Shown here: piece after piece, positions 38,861 through 52,700 of the stretch
How positions within the stretch are numbered: the first letter of the stretch is position 1
How the letters are laid out: each line of letters begins with the position of its first letter
The notes under the pieces: generated by a model
Seen by the model: only the letters and a program-made list of their open reading frames with translations
Databases searched by the model: none
Told to the model about the DNA's origin: nothing
Position numbers and translations under genes: made by a program
NCBI RefSeq assembly: GCF_949628265.1
Contig: NC_088786.1
Location: 32,509,681-32,573,680, forward strand
Length of the DNA stretch: 64,000 bases
Direction: 5' to 3'
DNA from: Cloeon dipterum
Lineage: Eukaryota; Arthropoda; Insecta; Ephemeroptera; Baetidae

Positions 38861-39715
38861 GATTCTTCAGTGCGCCTTTCCTTTGCCAACAGTGGTGATT
38901 TAGGTGTTTTTCCACTGTCTCCTCCAGCTGTCAAACAGACTGACACGCTGAGAAAAGCGAGAAATTCTACTAATACTAAACTTCAGCTGCTAGCAAGGAT
39001 TTGTTTACATCAAATTGTGCTCTCACATCTGACCATCTGACACGCCACGCCCCTGTTGCTGTACAAAACTTCAAATATTTTGAGCGCCAAAATTATTAGG
39101 TCCAATTAAGACTGGAGATCTCTGATCTCTGGGGCTGCAATAAAATAGTTTAGAGATCAGGAGATTTTTTATTATTTGAATTTTATTTACTTATATAAAA
39201 TTGAAAATAAATAATCATGAACTGCGTAGTGTTATTTTTATCTATCATTGAGAAAAAAGCTGACGCGAAGTAGGAGTGGCTTATGTATTACAATTTTCGT
39301 CTTTGTGCCCGCGGTGGTTGGTGTTGGTGGGCACGACCGCATGGATTGCAGCAGGAGTTGTTTTTATTAGCTGGCATGAGGAGAAGCATCAGGTAAATTT
39401 CTGTGACAACTGCTGGCGTCAGCGCGTTATAATATCATAATACTGCATGCACTTATTGCAAAATTTCATAATACATATTCATCTTCGTATCACGTTACCA
39501 AAAGGGTCGTGAAAGGATTTTCCCTCGTACTTAAAAATATTTTTTAATGAGCGTAGGGTTAATAAAGGTTAAATAATGATAACTTGTTAAGATAAAAAGG
39601 AAGTGAGTTTTTGAACTTGACCCCCAAGCCCTCAAGAATAAAAGAGTTGTTAGAGCAGTGGAATAAATTTGTTCGACAAAATTTGACTCAGTCTTGCTTT
39701 CAGTGTTTCAGTAAG
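38861..39715. promoter_or_regulatory. Divergent intergenic region between RAB3GAP1 and the folate-receptor-like gene
   Basis: Contains the presumed promoter of RAB3GAP1 (reading left from 38860) and the 5' UTR of the folate-receptor-like gene (reading right). A GATCTCT-rich imperfect hairpin lies at about 39115-39165 (GAGATCTCTGATCTCTGG against AGAGATCAGGAGAT). No coding exon is seen. The frame of the folate-receptor-like gene stays open upstream to 39611 but without an ATG. Confidence 0.4.
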
Positions 39716-40637
39716 ATGCTGCTGGTAACTCTCCTGATCGCTGTAGTTTTGCGAGGAAGTCAGGGCCATGAGAGCCATGAACAAATTACAGAACGACTCC
39801 TGAACAGATGCGTGGACAGCGTCAACCACAAACCTGCGCCTGGCGTTGAAGAGTTTTTAAAAAACCAGGTACATATATTTAAATTCTTTCTTTGGATTGA
39901 AAGAGATTGTAATTTAACTACTTTAATTTAGTGCGAGCCATGGAGAAATCGGTCCTGCTGCTCGCACCTAGTGCAGGACAAACTGCACGAATTGCAGCTG
40001 TACAACTTTGATTTTGAGCATTGCTCGCAAAAACTCTCTCCAAGGTGCAAAAAGCATTTCGTGCAAGACCTCTGCTTTTACGAGTGCTCACCCAACGTCG
40101 GGCCTTGGATCGTCTCAGTAAGCTGCATTTTCAATTAAAATTTACGAGAAGAAAATTAATTCAAATTTTCTTTGCAGGTGAAGATGAAAATCCGCAAGGA
40201 ACGTTTCTACCAAGTTCCCCTATGCCAGAGCGACTGTGATTCCTGGTTCGAAGCTTGCCAAGATGATCTAACTTGCATCAGGAATTGGATCAGGGAGTTT
40301 GACTGGAAGTCTGGCAAAAATTACTGCCCAGCTACTTCCACAGGCTGCAAGAAATTCAGGAACATCTGGGAGAAGGCCAGCGACTTTTGTGAAGAGGTAT
40401 TTGGTTCTTAGAAGCGTAGGGGCATTGCTGATTGTAATTTCTCAGGTTTGGGACCATTCCTGGAAGGTTGTCCCTGATTCGGAGAACTGCATGAGGCTGT
40501 GGTTTAATGGCAACCTGGGCAACCCTAACGACCATGTGGCCAAGCTCAAGGTTCTCGAAATGATCAACTCTGCTCATTCAACGAAGACATACTTTACAAC
40601 GGCAGCTATTTTGACCACGTTGTTAACTATTTTCTGA
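39716..40637 (+). CDS. Folate receptor family protein, GPI-anchored
   Basis: Cysteine-rich cell-surface or secreted binding protein of the folate/riboflavin-binding family. Four exons, 39716-39868, 39932-40117, 40178-40396 and 40446-40637, all joined in phase 0, give 249 residues, the usual size. Signal peptide MLLVTLLIAVVLRGSQG. Family blocks in order: CEPWRNRSCCSHLVQDKLHE, CKKHFVQDLCFYECSPNVGP, RKERFYQVPLCQSDCDSWFE, DDLTCIRNWIREFDW, then VWDHSWKV and CMRLWFNGNLGNPN. The C terminus TTAAILTTLLTIF is a short hydrophobic tail preceded by small residues, as for a GPI-anchor signal. AATAAA at 40713-40718. Some ligand-pocket aromatic/His positions of human folate receptor are replaced (NWHKGWNW reads NWIREFDW), so the ligand may not be folate. 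Its 3' end meets that of RpL11. Confidence 0.9.
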
Positions 40638-40712
40638 TGAAGAAACTCGGCTGTAGCATTGTTAGCGCTTAGATCTGAAGAGGTTCACAGTTATAGAACT
40701 GAATGTTATAAG

Positions 40713-40749
40713 AATAAAGTTTATTTTCCAAGATTTCTGTTTTTTTATT
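40713..40749. promoter_or_regulatory. Opposed poly(A) signals, folate-receptor-like gene and RpL11
   Basis: AATAAA on + at 40713-40718 serves the folate-receptor-like gene. TTTATT at 40744-40749 is AATAAA on - and lies 26 bp past the RpL11 stop. Cleavage 10-30 bp downstream of each would make the two mature 3' ends meet or overlap slightly. Confidence 0.6.
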
Positions 40750-40774
40750 GAACTTATTTTGAAATACAGGGAAA

Positions 40775-42321
<1,547 letters not shown>

Positions 42322-42387
42322 GGTTGCAGATCCGTCTGAGAAAATTGTTTCGTTTTGTTGATAGCTGATTGGACTAGACATGGCCAA

Positions 42388-42645
42388 ATAAAAATCGATA
42401 TTTAACATCGATATTTTTCTGACGATATTTATCGATGTTTTTTGTGGCTTAACATAGGTTATGGGGCGGATCACGGCAACGCAACCTTGAGAACAAATGG
42501 CAACGCTGGGCATAAGGCAGGCATTGTACAGTGTTTCAAGGTCGAGCTTAAAAACGGTGCCGTGATCCGCCCCTATATAGGACGATATTTTAACATCGAT
42601 ATTTTTTCAGACGATATATATCGATTTATATCGATAGTCAAAAAC
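42388..42645. promoter_or_regulatory. Imperfect palindrome rich in TATCGAT motifs, RpL11/NUP42 promoter
   Basis: Lies about 70-320 bp upstream of the RpL11 start codon and several hundred bp upstream of NUP42. Perfect 16-bp inverted arms GGGGCGGATCACGGCA (42463-42478) and TGCCGTGATCCGCCCC (42558-42573) are flanked on both sides by blocks containing ACATCGATA, CGTCAGA or TCAGACG, and ATATCGAT. At least six ATCGAT cores occur. TATCGATA is the DRE bound by DREF and related factors in insect housekeeping promoters (family knowledge). This suggests a shared promoter/enhancer, or a small inverted-repeat element that brought such sites. Confidence 0.6.
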
Positions 42646-43207
42646 ATTTGGTGATGTCTAGATTGGACCTCAGCTTTGCCACCACCACTCCACCTATCTA
42701 TCTAAGAAGGAAACAGTCGAAATGCACAAACGCACACTTCGTTGCGCATATCTGTCGCAGACCGACTGCGCAGCTTAAGCGAGAACTCACCCAGCTGACT
42801 GAGCACAACCAATTTTGGCGCAAATCTTGAGAAGTGGGCGTGTCTGTTGTACTACTCAACAGCAACAGTGTGCAACCAGTTCACAATCAGTCCTCGGCCA
42901 GACATCTGTAAGCCTGCATAGTGTCTTTTTAAATTGTGTGTTGCTCTGGCCGTTGATGATGCGATGAACTGACTTGTTCCGAAAATACAATACGCTGTTG
43001 TTGAAGTCTACAGCAATCGACCGACACTGTTAATTCGAGATTCTTTCTCCTTGTAGGTTCAGCCAAGCCAAGTCACGAATTCCTCATAGCGATTTTTTTT
43101 ATGTTAGGAATTCTTAAAATTCTCTAAAAATACGTTCATGCCACATTTTTTTAATTGCTGCGTGTAGCCATAGCCGTCTTGAAATACGTAATACATAATC
43201 ATTAGAA

Positions 43208-45357
43208 ATGGCCATTTGTAAATATTTCTTACAAGGGCGTTGTGTTTATGGAGCCCAATGCAGGAACGAGCACTCTTACAGCTCAGGTATGTAATTAAAT
43301 TTTGAGCGCACTTATCATTAGTCATGAATGCCAATTATTTTTATTGTTTGAGGCCCTTTTATAGACTTGTCAAAATGTATGATCTACTACTTATCGAAAA
43401 TTCCAATTCTGATTGCAGAAAACAGACATCCAAATGTCTTTGCAAATCCTCAGAAGGCTGTGTCATTTGGCGGTGGCACTTCGGGATCTGCAACCTCTCC
43501 CATTAATTATGGGACTCTAAAGTAATGCCAAGTTTCCTAACGCTGTCGGAAAATTGCAGTTTATAAAATTCGTTTTTAGGAGAACCTGTGATGAGGAAGT
43601 GAGACTGACACAAGGTGGAAAGCAATGGCCTTTTTCCTGCTTTTGCCCGCTGAAAGAGGCAGGAAACATTCCAGAGCTTGACGATTTATCTCCGGAAGAG
43701 TTGAGGTTTGACGCGTACACAGCACAAAATCAAAACAACTTTGATGCATATGTATGTTAATCTAATTAGTCTTTAATTATAAATTGTAATAATTTGCTTT
43801 TTATAGAAAAACAAATTCGAACAGCTGAAAAAGGAATATGAAGACAAGAAAAGTCGCCTTATGAACCTTGACGTCAAAGGATTGGTATTTTTGAATATTT
43901 AATTGTGTTGATTGGTCATAATTCGCATTAAATTCGCAGCAAAATTTGCTGTCACGCCAATCTTACGGTGGAGCGCAATCTGTGTTTGGCTCATCAAATC
44001 CACAAACTCCAAACCCTTTCCAGGTATTATTCAAAATTTATTTTTTTTCTTTTGCTCATGTTATTTTCCTCAGTCTACTGGCAGCGTGTTTGGCTCCAAC
44101 GCCAACCAGTCCCCAAAGCCGTTTGCTCAGACAAGCCTCTTTGGTCAGGCAACCACTCCTCAAAAGAGCATCTTCGGCGGCAGCTCCCTTGCGACCAATC
44201 CGCCATCGGGCCTCTTCGCCTCGGCCACGACCACGGCCCAACCGGTTTTCGGTCAAACCGCACCTCTTTTTGCTCAGAAAAGCTCATTTGGCCAGAGCTC
44301 TAATCTTTTTGGACAGCAGTCCACAAGTTTGTTTAGTCAGGCGCAGGGGACGAGCTCCGTGTTCGGCCAAAGCGCGCAGCCGAGTTTGTTTGGCCAGAGC
44401 ACGTTCGGACAACAGCAGCCAGCCCAGACAAGCAGTCTCTTCGGCCAAAGCGCGACTTTCAGTCAGCAGCCCAGCGCCCCTCAACCCACCTCGTTCGGCC
44501 AAAGCAATCTTTTTAGCCAGACCACGCAGCCAGCCAGCGTTTTCGGACAAAGCGCTCCTTTCTCTCAGCCGGCAGCCACCACCGCGCAGAGCTCAAACAT
44601 TTTCGGCCAAAGTACTAACAGCATTTTCGGCCAGGCGAACACTGCTACCTCCACGAGCACCGGCAGTCTCTTTGGTCAGAGCCCGGCCTTCAGCCAGCAA
44701 ACAAATCTGTTCGGCCAAACGGCGCCCAGCGTGTTCGGCCAGCCCGCCCAGCAACCGCAACAGCAACAACAGCCTGCGGGCCAGAGTCTATTCGGCCAGA
44801 CGGCGGCCAGTTCGTTCGGCCAGAAGTCCATTTTCGGGCAAAGTCCCGCACAGCCGCCAGCTGCGACGAGCCTCTTTGGCCAGGCCGCAGCCACTCCCGC
44901 CGAAAGCGCCACGCCCGCGTTCGGCAGCCAGGCCCCAGCCGCCCCCGCGTTCGGCCAGACTCCGGGCCCGTTCTCGTCGCCGTTCACCCCTGCGAAGCCC
45001 CCATCGGGCCTGTTCGCCGCAGCCGCTGCCAATTCGCCCGCGTTCGCGCCCACCAGCACTGCCAGCGCCTCCCCGTTCGGCAACGTGCCCGCTTTCGGAG
45101 CTCAGCCGACCCCGCAGCAGCCCCAAGCTGCCCCTCTGTTCGAATCGAAGCCGTTCGCTCCCGCGCAGGAAGCGAGCGTGTTTGCTCAGACGCCGGTAAA
45201 ACTGAGTCCGTTTGGTCCTGCGGCGGCTGTGCCTGCTGGCAACCACTACTCGCCGCTTGAAGCGCTTACCAATGAGCAAATTGAACAGTTCAACAACTCC
45301 GAGTTCAAGCTTGGCTCAATCCCTACCATGCCGCCCGCAAGGCAAATGTGCTGTTGA
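43208..45357 (+). CDS. NUP42: Nucleoporin NUP42 (NLP1/CG1), FG repeat protein
   Basis: Cytoplasmic-side nuclear pore protein that binds GLE1 and aids DDX19-dependent mRNA export. Six exons: 43208-43286, 43419-43521, 43580-43751, 43807-43884, 43940-44023, 44074-45357; phases 1, 2, 0, 0, 0; 599 residues, longer than the human protein. N-terminal CCCH zinc finger C4-x7-C12-x5-C18-x3-H22 (MAICKYFLQGRCVYGAQC), a Trp-containing segment (KQWPFSCFCPLKEAG), a short coiled-coil-like stretch (KFEQLKKEYEDKKSRLM), then about 27 FG dipeptides, mostly LFGQ/VFGQ/IFGQ in a Ser/Gln/Ala-rich matrix. The C terminus YSPLEALTNEQIEQFNNSEF, then KLGSIP, is the GLE1-binding motif. Both other + frames and several - frames through the repeat are long shadows caused by its composition. 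Confidence 0.93.
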
Positions 45358-47463
45358 TGATGATGCACACGAACCCCTCCGCTTTCTATTCTTTATTGCA
45401 ACTAACAATCGTGTTTGCTTTAAATATCGGTTAGTGAGACAGCGGTTGTAAATAATGAATTCGTTTGGTACCTGACTGCCTAATGGCTTTATATGTTATG
45501 ATAAGTCGGTTTGCCATTCACTGACTCAAATGTTCTTGTCCTACATAAATCTAGCACTGTCCTTTTAGGGGCAAGCTGACCATGTATTAAATTTAGGTGT
45601 CCTGATTATAAATTCAGCTGTGCTTCATTAAATCCTTTAAAATAATCAGTCTCTCATAGCAAAGCACTAACAATACGCTGTTGATTAAGAACAGCAATGA
45701 CTTGTACATAATTATTCACTCTATGTCATTAGGCCTATAATGTGCTTTACTTTAAATTTAGGGCGTTAAACACACTGGCAGCCGAAAGCGTCACATGTTT
45801 AATTTCGATATAAATGAGTAAGGAAAAGAAATCAGATTTTAATGGAGCGAAATAAATAAACAAAATGCAAGCAATTTCATATTTATTTTTTTACATTTTT
45901 ACCCCTTAATGATATTCATATCTTCAAGAAAAGATGATTTCCATAAATATATTAGCAAAGGTTAAATTTCATAATGACAATAGTTGAAATTGAAAATTTA
46001 TATATAACACAATATCAAATAATGCTAGATTTGATAGAGGAAATTTAATGAGTTTAATTTTAAAAAATAACATTTTTAAATAATTTTCACAAGTCTTTTT
46101 AAAAATAGCATATTTTCATTGCTTGGCAATTACTTACTGTCAGCAATTTCACTATCATCTATCTTTAATGTTAATTTTGAACGATAATCAGGAAAAAACA
46201 GAAAATTTAATTAAGGAAATATAATTTTTTTTACAAAAATGGGATAAAATATAATATTAATAATTTTAATCCTTTCAATCTTAAATCAGTGTTGTATTTT
46301 GAACTCGTTATTCCAGTAATCGCTTTTCGACAAACTTAGTTTGTTTCTGCTGAAGTTATTTAAATCTTTAAAAATTTTATTAAATATCTTTTAATGGATT
46401 ATAACCATTAGAAAAGAGTTCCAATCACAATTAAAAAATCGGGTAATTCATTCAGTTCTTCCGAGCGTGTAATTAACTAGGAAACTTCCTACATTATGAT
46501 TCAAACAATTTTCGTTTTTTTCGAGCCAAACAATAATTTTATATTAAATCTGTAGAATTGTGATTGTTTAAGGGTAAAAATGTTGAAGTAAAACCTTGAG
46601 CAATAGTTTATCATTATCTAGATATATCTTTATTCAATCATTTTATGTATAATAAATCATCTTTCTTCGTATTATAATCTTTGACACAAGTGAATTCAAT
46701 ACCAGTTTGATTTTCAGTAACGACATATTATAGTAGGTGAAAGGTGAAGGATGTTAAATCTCTTGGCTTATATGGATATAAACGTCTTTTCTAGGATCAG
46801 GCGTTTCAGTATACAATTTCGTAGTTATCAAAAGATACACAAAACTAAGATTTGAGCAGAATATCCTGGCAAATCTGTGCATTCAAACGAAGTTGTTCTT
46901 CGCACCCGCAATTGCTGCCAAAGTGAGAGATGGTTTGTTATCTCATGATGCATGCAACAATCTGACTTTTCCCCTAATCTTATCCAGTCTCAAGCAAAGT
47001 ATTTTAGGGCCGCACGTTCCAGCCCACGCGCAAGTCAGATCTCTCACGGTTCCAGCTAGCATTCTTAAACATGTGTGCTCACAGACGCTCGAGACAAAAA
47101 TCTGCTTCACTAAAAGCGAACAGACACCACAATAATAACAATTATTGGTCCCCACGAAGGATACTATTTTTTGCCTGATGTCAAACCTTTGCCCTCATTT
47201 TGGCTGAGAAACTAATGATAAGAAATTCCGAAATGGGCAAAAGGCTCCCAAATTTTTCTTTTCAAACGAAAACCATACACTTTAAAAGTCAAAAGGAACT
47301 GATGAACATGTGCATTGAGCGCACAATATGTTTCATAATTTTCTTCCTTCGCTTCTTTAATTCTAACGGTTAAATGTACACATGTCGTTCTTGCGCGAGT
47401 AAGTAACTGCGCGTGTCACTCTGCAAGTAGTAGTCATTTGGGCACTATTCACGGCTGCCATGG
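45358..47463. other. 3' UTR and AT-rich intergenic sequence, no gene seen
   Basis: The first part is presumed NUP42 3' UTR, with AATAAA motifs near 45850. From about 45850 to 46860 the sequence is very AT-rich with no reading frame of note. 46890-47140 has short open frames on both strands without recognisable content. Confidence 0.5.
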
Positions 47464-49784
47464 TCACGAGGACGTCTTCTTCTCTGACATCGGCTTGTTG
47501 TCCGAAATGGTCAGGTCCACGATCGAACGCAGGATGATGCGGGGCTGCGTATTCGCGTCTTGCGAGCTCTGGTTGTTGTTGTTGTAGCTACACACTCCCT
47601 CCCAGCGAGCCTTGCCAGACGCGTGACTCTGTAACAAGACAGCATTTTCGGTCACAATAATACAAGCGAAGCAAGAAATGAGGCAAATAATGAAAGTTTT
47701 GCTGCTGCTGGACTTTGAAATGAAGGGCGTAAAAGCGATGAAAGAGCAAAGGGATTTTCTGACGAGGAAATCCCCAGTCTTTCCGCTCCTAACATCTATT
47801 TTTTCATTAAGCTTGTACACATTAGTGACGTTAACATGAGTCACCAGCGCAGATTGGCGCCAGACTACCTAGCATTGCTTTCAAGTTACGGACTGGAAAT
47901 ATTAAAAATCCAATATTTGTACAATTACGATGAATTTTAGCATGTATATTCTCCATGATGGGATCATTAAAATTTTAATGTTCTGAATAACCACTTAAAT
48001 TTTTGAAATTAAAATCATGAAAAAACAAGAAAACTGGTCAATTATCTAATTTGCTCCATAATTTTGTATTATAAAATAAAACTTTAAAAGAACCCACAAC
48101 AAACCCTTCATTTTGTAAGTAAAAAATAGCCGGTCAATCGATTTTTCGAATCAATTGTTGACCAGATAGAGCCACGATTCTTATTCATTTGTACTAAGTT
48201 TTTTTCATTTGAAATTTTTCTCTAACTCACCGAGGCAAAATCTCTTGTCCAGGTGGCTTCACAGTTTCCATCGCAGTTTGGGCAAGGCCTCTCCATGGAG
48301 TAGCCTCCGCACTCAGGGCAGTCAAGTGACACATGCTCCTCCACCCAGCTCACACCACACCTGCAATATTAAAAAAATGTATTTAGTATTTTCAACAATT
48401 CCGAATTCCGCATTATTAAATACTGCGGCATTAGTGAGCGGCGGTGTGAATGTCTCGACTCGATTAGCGGTACAAACGGAACGAAAGCAAAAATTCCAGC
48501 AATGCAACAGGTGATTGATGTCACCCTGATTTACAGTTGCTGAGAAGTCATGTGATTGAGTGCATTGGTCACTTTCCGATTTCGAAGCTCGCTCGAGCCG
48601 GGCCTGGGCGCGGCGCTTCTTGGCCTTCTCGCACGCGCCGCGCTCAAAAATGCCAGCAATACCGACTCGGGGGAATGCATATTGATTGGGGCACTCACGT
48701 GAAGCACGAGCTGAGGTGCGAGCGGAGTGATTCGATGCTCAGGTAGGCCAAATCGCCATCGAACGAAGCGCAACTGCTACCACTGCAAATAGTAAAACAC
48801 CACCTTTAAACTTGCGGAAAAGAAATCAGAAAAACGAGGGCAGATTTTATTTTTTATTTTTTAATATTAAACAGAAATTATTGCGGTTACTTCCGAGTAA
48901 TTAAAGTCGGACAAGCTGAATGAATGATACTTGTGAAACCTGAACCTGTATTCCCCCAGAATGAAACGTGTACTTGAGAGAATCATGAAAGTGTGAACTG
49001 TGTGAGGGATCCACCCAAATCGCGGCGCCTTACCTGCAGCGACGTTCACGGGTGGTTGGCAGCTCCAAGGTTACCAGACTCGCTGCAAATTGCGGAATAA
49101 TTAGAAAAGAAGTGCTGGTGAGGAATGAAGAAAAATTATCTCGGCTAAATAATAGTCCAGTTTGCGTGAGTTGGACGTTCAAATTATTTTCCTGTTTCTT
49201 TAGCTTGAGGTTAAAAACAGACGAGGAATGTGAAACATAACAAGCCAATTTTACAAACAAAATATTGCAGCTAGTGTAGATTTCCGATGAAAAAAAATAT
49301 TATTGTTTTCGTTGGGATTTTGACCTTGTACAAACTTTGCGTGAATTTGAAAATTAACGTTTTATTCATTCTCTTCTTAATGATTACTTTGAAATAAATT
49401 GAATATGATTGTCATATCAAAATAATTGTGTTAATGACTTTTCTGACGAGTGCTAGTTTTCAAATTCATGTTTTTGTTGTAATTCAAAATTTATCTCCCA
49501 TTAGATTTAATGGAAATCGAATAGATTTAACGAATGACCCAAACCCAAATTCAATTTTTTTATTCTACGTTTCAATCTTTGCTCTAAAACCTACTAGAAT
49601 CTCAATAAAAATTACCCGAGGATCCGTAACTGCTGCTTCGGCTGCCTCTTCGCAGTCCCATGCCGAGCAGGGCCGGACTGGAGGATCTGCAGTTTTCGTT
49701 GGTGCCAAAGTCAGGGTCGTCGAGGTCGAAGTTGATGTTGTCCTCGTACTCGGTGAGGGCGACGGCTGGTCCGCGAAGCATCAT
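47464..49784 (-). CDS. pino: Pinocchio-like small cysteine-rich protein
   Basis: Five coding exons in transcript order: 49784-49616, 49082-49034, 48782-48699, 48360-48231, 47628-47464; phases 1, 2, 2 and 0 agree, giving 198 residues. Residues 1-56 include the acidic [16 protein letters not shown] and a Ser/Arg-rich block. Residues 91-160 hold the conserved core: [58 protein letters not shown]. The paired CxxC/CPxC motifs look metal-binding. This core matches what I recall of the insect protein pinocchio (smell-impaired 21F), implicated in olfactory behaviour; molecular function is unclear. The C terminus is Asn/Ser-rich. Seven untranslated bases separate the splice acceptor from the first of two ATGs, so an upstream 5' UTR exon exists. 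The gene is certain; the name rests on memory of the family. Confidence 0.8.
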
Positions 49785-52700
49785 TGCGCGTCTGCGAACA
49801 GCAATGAAGTGGCGTGTGAAAAACGGGGCAAAATGCGCATGCAGCCGAGACCGGAAGGGCAAAACCACACCAGGAAACTTTTCGGGGAATTTCGCTGAGC
49901 GACCAATGAACGCGAGCAGTCTCGCTCGTTCGAATCAAAACAAGAGCATGTTTTTGTCTGCAATCAGTCAAGGCCACGTGATAACAACGTGTTTCGGTTT
50001 TCCTCGTTTTGATTCATTCGATCAATCAATCAAAATTTCGAAAATGCGTTAATTCATTTTAGCCAGCGTTTTCTGTCGTAAGTTCAACCCATAGGGACCA
50101 ACCGAGCGGCGGAAATAAAGCTGAATTTTGGCCGCGGTTCAAAACTGCGAGGGCAGGAATTCCGCGGCGAGACGGCGGCACGAGACAATCAATTTCGGTG
50201 CAACCCGTAATCTTAGCTCGGCTCCCCGGCCACGGGGGCACAAAACATCGTCTGCGAATGTTGGCTCGCTCGCGGTGCAGCTCGAAAGTGCATCGGACCG
50301 ATGCGCTCGCCCAAAATAAACGAAAGAAATTCCTAGGTGGTTCAACCAGAACCGGAGTTTTGTTTGCATGTAGGACATCAAAAATTGAATCAGTCGTTGA
50401 GCTTGAGATTAGAAAAGTATAACGGGGAAGTCTTGCGGAGAAAACCCAACGGAATCGCTCTTATCAGTTCAACTCGACGCATTTATCCATATTATCAATT
50501 AATCCGTCTTTTTCCTGGTGAGGAAACAGCACACAGTTCTTAACAACCAGGCCAAGTTCAACTGGATGAAAAAACATCCCAAACGCAGCGATTTGGATAT
50601 ATTCACTCGTCGCCGGTGGGTGTTTCGCTTTCCGGTTTATTGACAAACAAACGATTGAGTGACTCAATTCTTTGGACCCAGGCCGCACACGTGCAAGCCG
50701 CGTGAGCCAGAGGCCGAAGCTTAATCATCTTCTGTTCTAATTCGAGTTGGATGCTGCTGGAGAAGAAAAGCCGACAACACGCAGCGGCGCGTTGTGCTCA
50801 AAAAGTAAATAAATGCAAGACATAAATCAGCGCGAGCAACCTTGATCTATTTTACCGGCGCGACAACTAGAGTGAGGTGAGGTGACAACTTGAGCAAAGT
50901 GTCGTGTGCATGTGCACTGCAATTTTTCAAAATACTCCGTAACAATGAAGACACCCAGGGTGGTCTTTCAAAGTTTAAAAAAAGTATCATTATATTACGG
51001 TGGCAGTCCTGGGCATTTTAGATAATTGTACTGATTTAACGGTTAGATGTTCAGGAAATTGCAATGCTCTTCGCTCATCATAGGAGATTTATCTTTACAG
51101 TTACTAAAGACACAACACTCATGAAGAAAATTCCGATCTACTGACGTCCAACTCCAACTGGAATAAATCCTTCATTTCGTTTGATTTTGCCCATTTTCCC
51201 GTATTTTTTCAACTGGATCCAAACAGCAGTTGTAGCGGCGATTTTATTGTTAATAAATATTTCATTAGCTCTGGAATCTTAAGGCCGTCTCGTGGTCTCC
51301 GCGTTTTATTGTCCACGGCGGGGCTGCCGTTTTAATTGCGCCGCCTCGAAGGCTCTTTATAGCAATTGGAAGCGAATTCACTCAGTGCCGGACCTAATAA
51401 AAAGCGGCGCCTGCATGCCAACACAGGAGTTGAAATAATTGCGACATGCTCCGCGCCGCTTTCTTTTGCCTGCCATTGGCGCCATCGATCGCAAATGCGG
51501 GAAAAGATTTTTATTCTTGGTCCACTCATTCATTCACGCCTGACTGCGAGAATGCCTTGTCTTGTTTCTCTCGAAGAAGGGAGAAAGTTGTGTTGCACGG
51601 AGGAAAATATGAGTAATGGTCGCTGATAAGGAGATCTCGCTCGTGGTGACATAATCCACATGAGCGAACGTATTCAAATCACACATTCGAATGGAAACGA
51701 AGGTGGTCGACTAACCTCCCAGCCTGGTCTCGTTTTTCTTGTGGCAGTTAAAAATTCCTACACTAAAAGATCAATGTCATTCTACATTTTGTTACGTTTG
51801 TGTTCGAGCCACTTGAAAAACATAATAATCTGATGATGTTCTGTTCTAAGCTTCTACTATATTATCCGATTTTCCATTTCGAAACGAGGAACCTCGCTGT
51901 CAGAAATATATCTGTTCAATCTCTTTGACTAGTTTCGAGTCGAACCACGCCTGTTGATTTAAATACACTTTTTGACAACAAGAGCAAGTCCGGTTTTTAG
52001 ACTGCCAAATTATTATTTTTCAAGATTGCTAATTGCAGTTTCCGGGATGGAACCGCAATTCCGTCAGCCAACACGCATTCCAATTTGGGCCAAAGCGAAG
52101 GTTCCTTGAGAAAATTCGCGAGATAATTGCATCAGCCGTGGACTTCAAAATTAAGGTCAACGGCGAAAGTTCACGTTTCTCACGCGGTTGCATAAGCCGT
52201 TTAGTGCGCAGTTGACTGCACCTGAAAGAATCAACTAATCCGATGGTTTGTGATCACGAATTAAATATTGTGTTTCGAAGAGTGATTATGAAAAGCAAAA
52301 GGAGACAAAGCGAGAGAGAGAGTTCATTGACGCCGAAAGATCTAGAGTTTGTGGTGTTCAGTTAGTAGGTTGTGTTGTCGTGGTCAGGTGAGGTAATGCC
52401 TGCCTCGCCTGCCAGCCAGGTGAAAATATTTCTTTCACTCCCAAGTGCGACACGAGATGCAGAAATACAAATAATAAACAAACAAACAAACACAGCGACA
52501 GTAGTCGTGTATGGCGATTAAATAGCATGCAAATGAAAAGTGCAGGCGAGCTAAATAGGCTGCAATAATTTCCTCAGCATTCTCTTAACACGCTTATCTC
52601 TATCGCTGAAGGCATGCGTGGATATAATAAAATGTCTGTTTGCGCAAATATTCTGGACGTGGTTTCTTCCATCTTAATTAATTGATAACGTTAGAGGAAT

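Noticed and set aside
42648-42830. 60-aa frame on the + strand between RpL11 and NUP42
   Set aside because: Lies in promoter/5' UTR sequence, no family match, short enough to occur by chance.
43946-45279. Very long frames in other phases and on the - strand through NUP42
   Set aside because: Shadows of the GC-rich FG repeat region; only the frame with the zinc finger, FG repeats and GLE1-binding tail is phase-consistent with the upstream exons.
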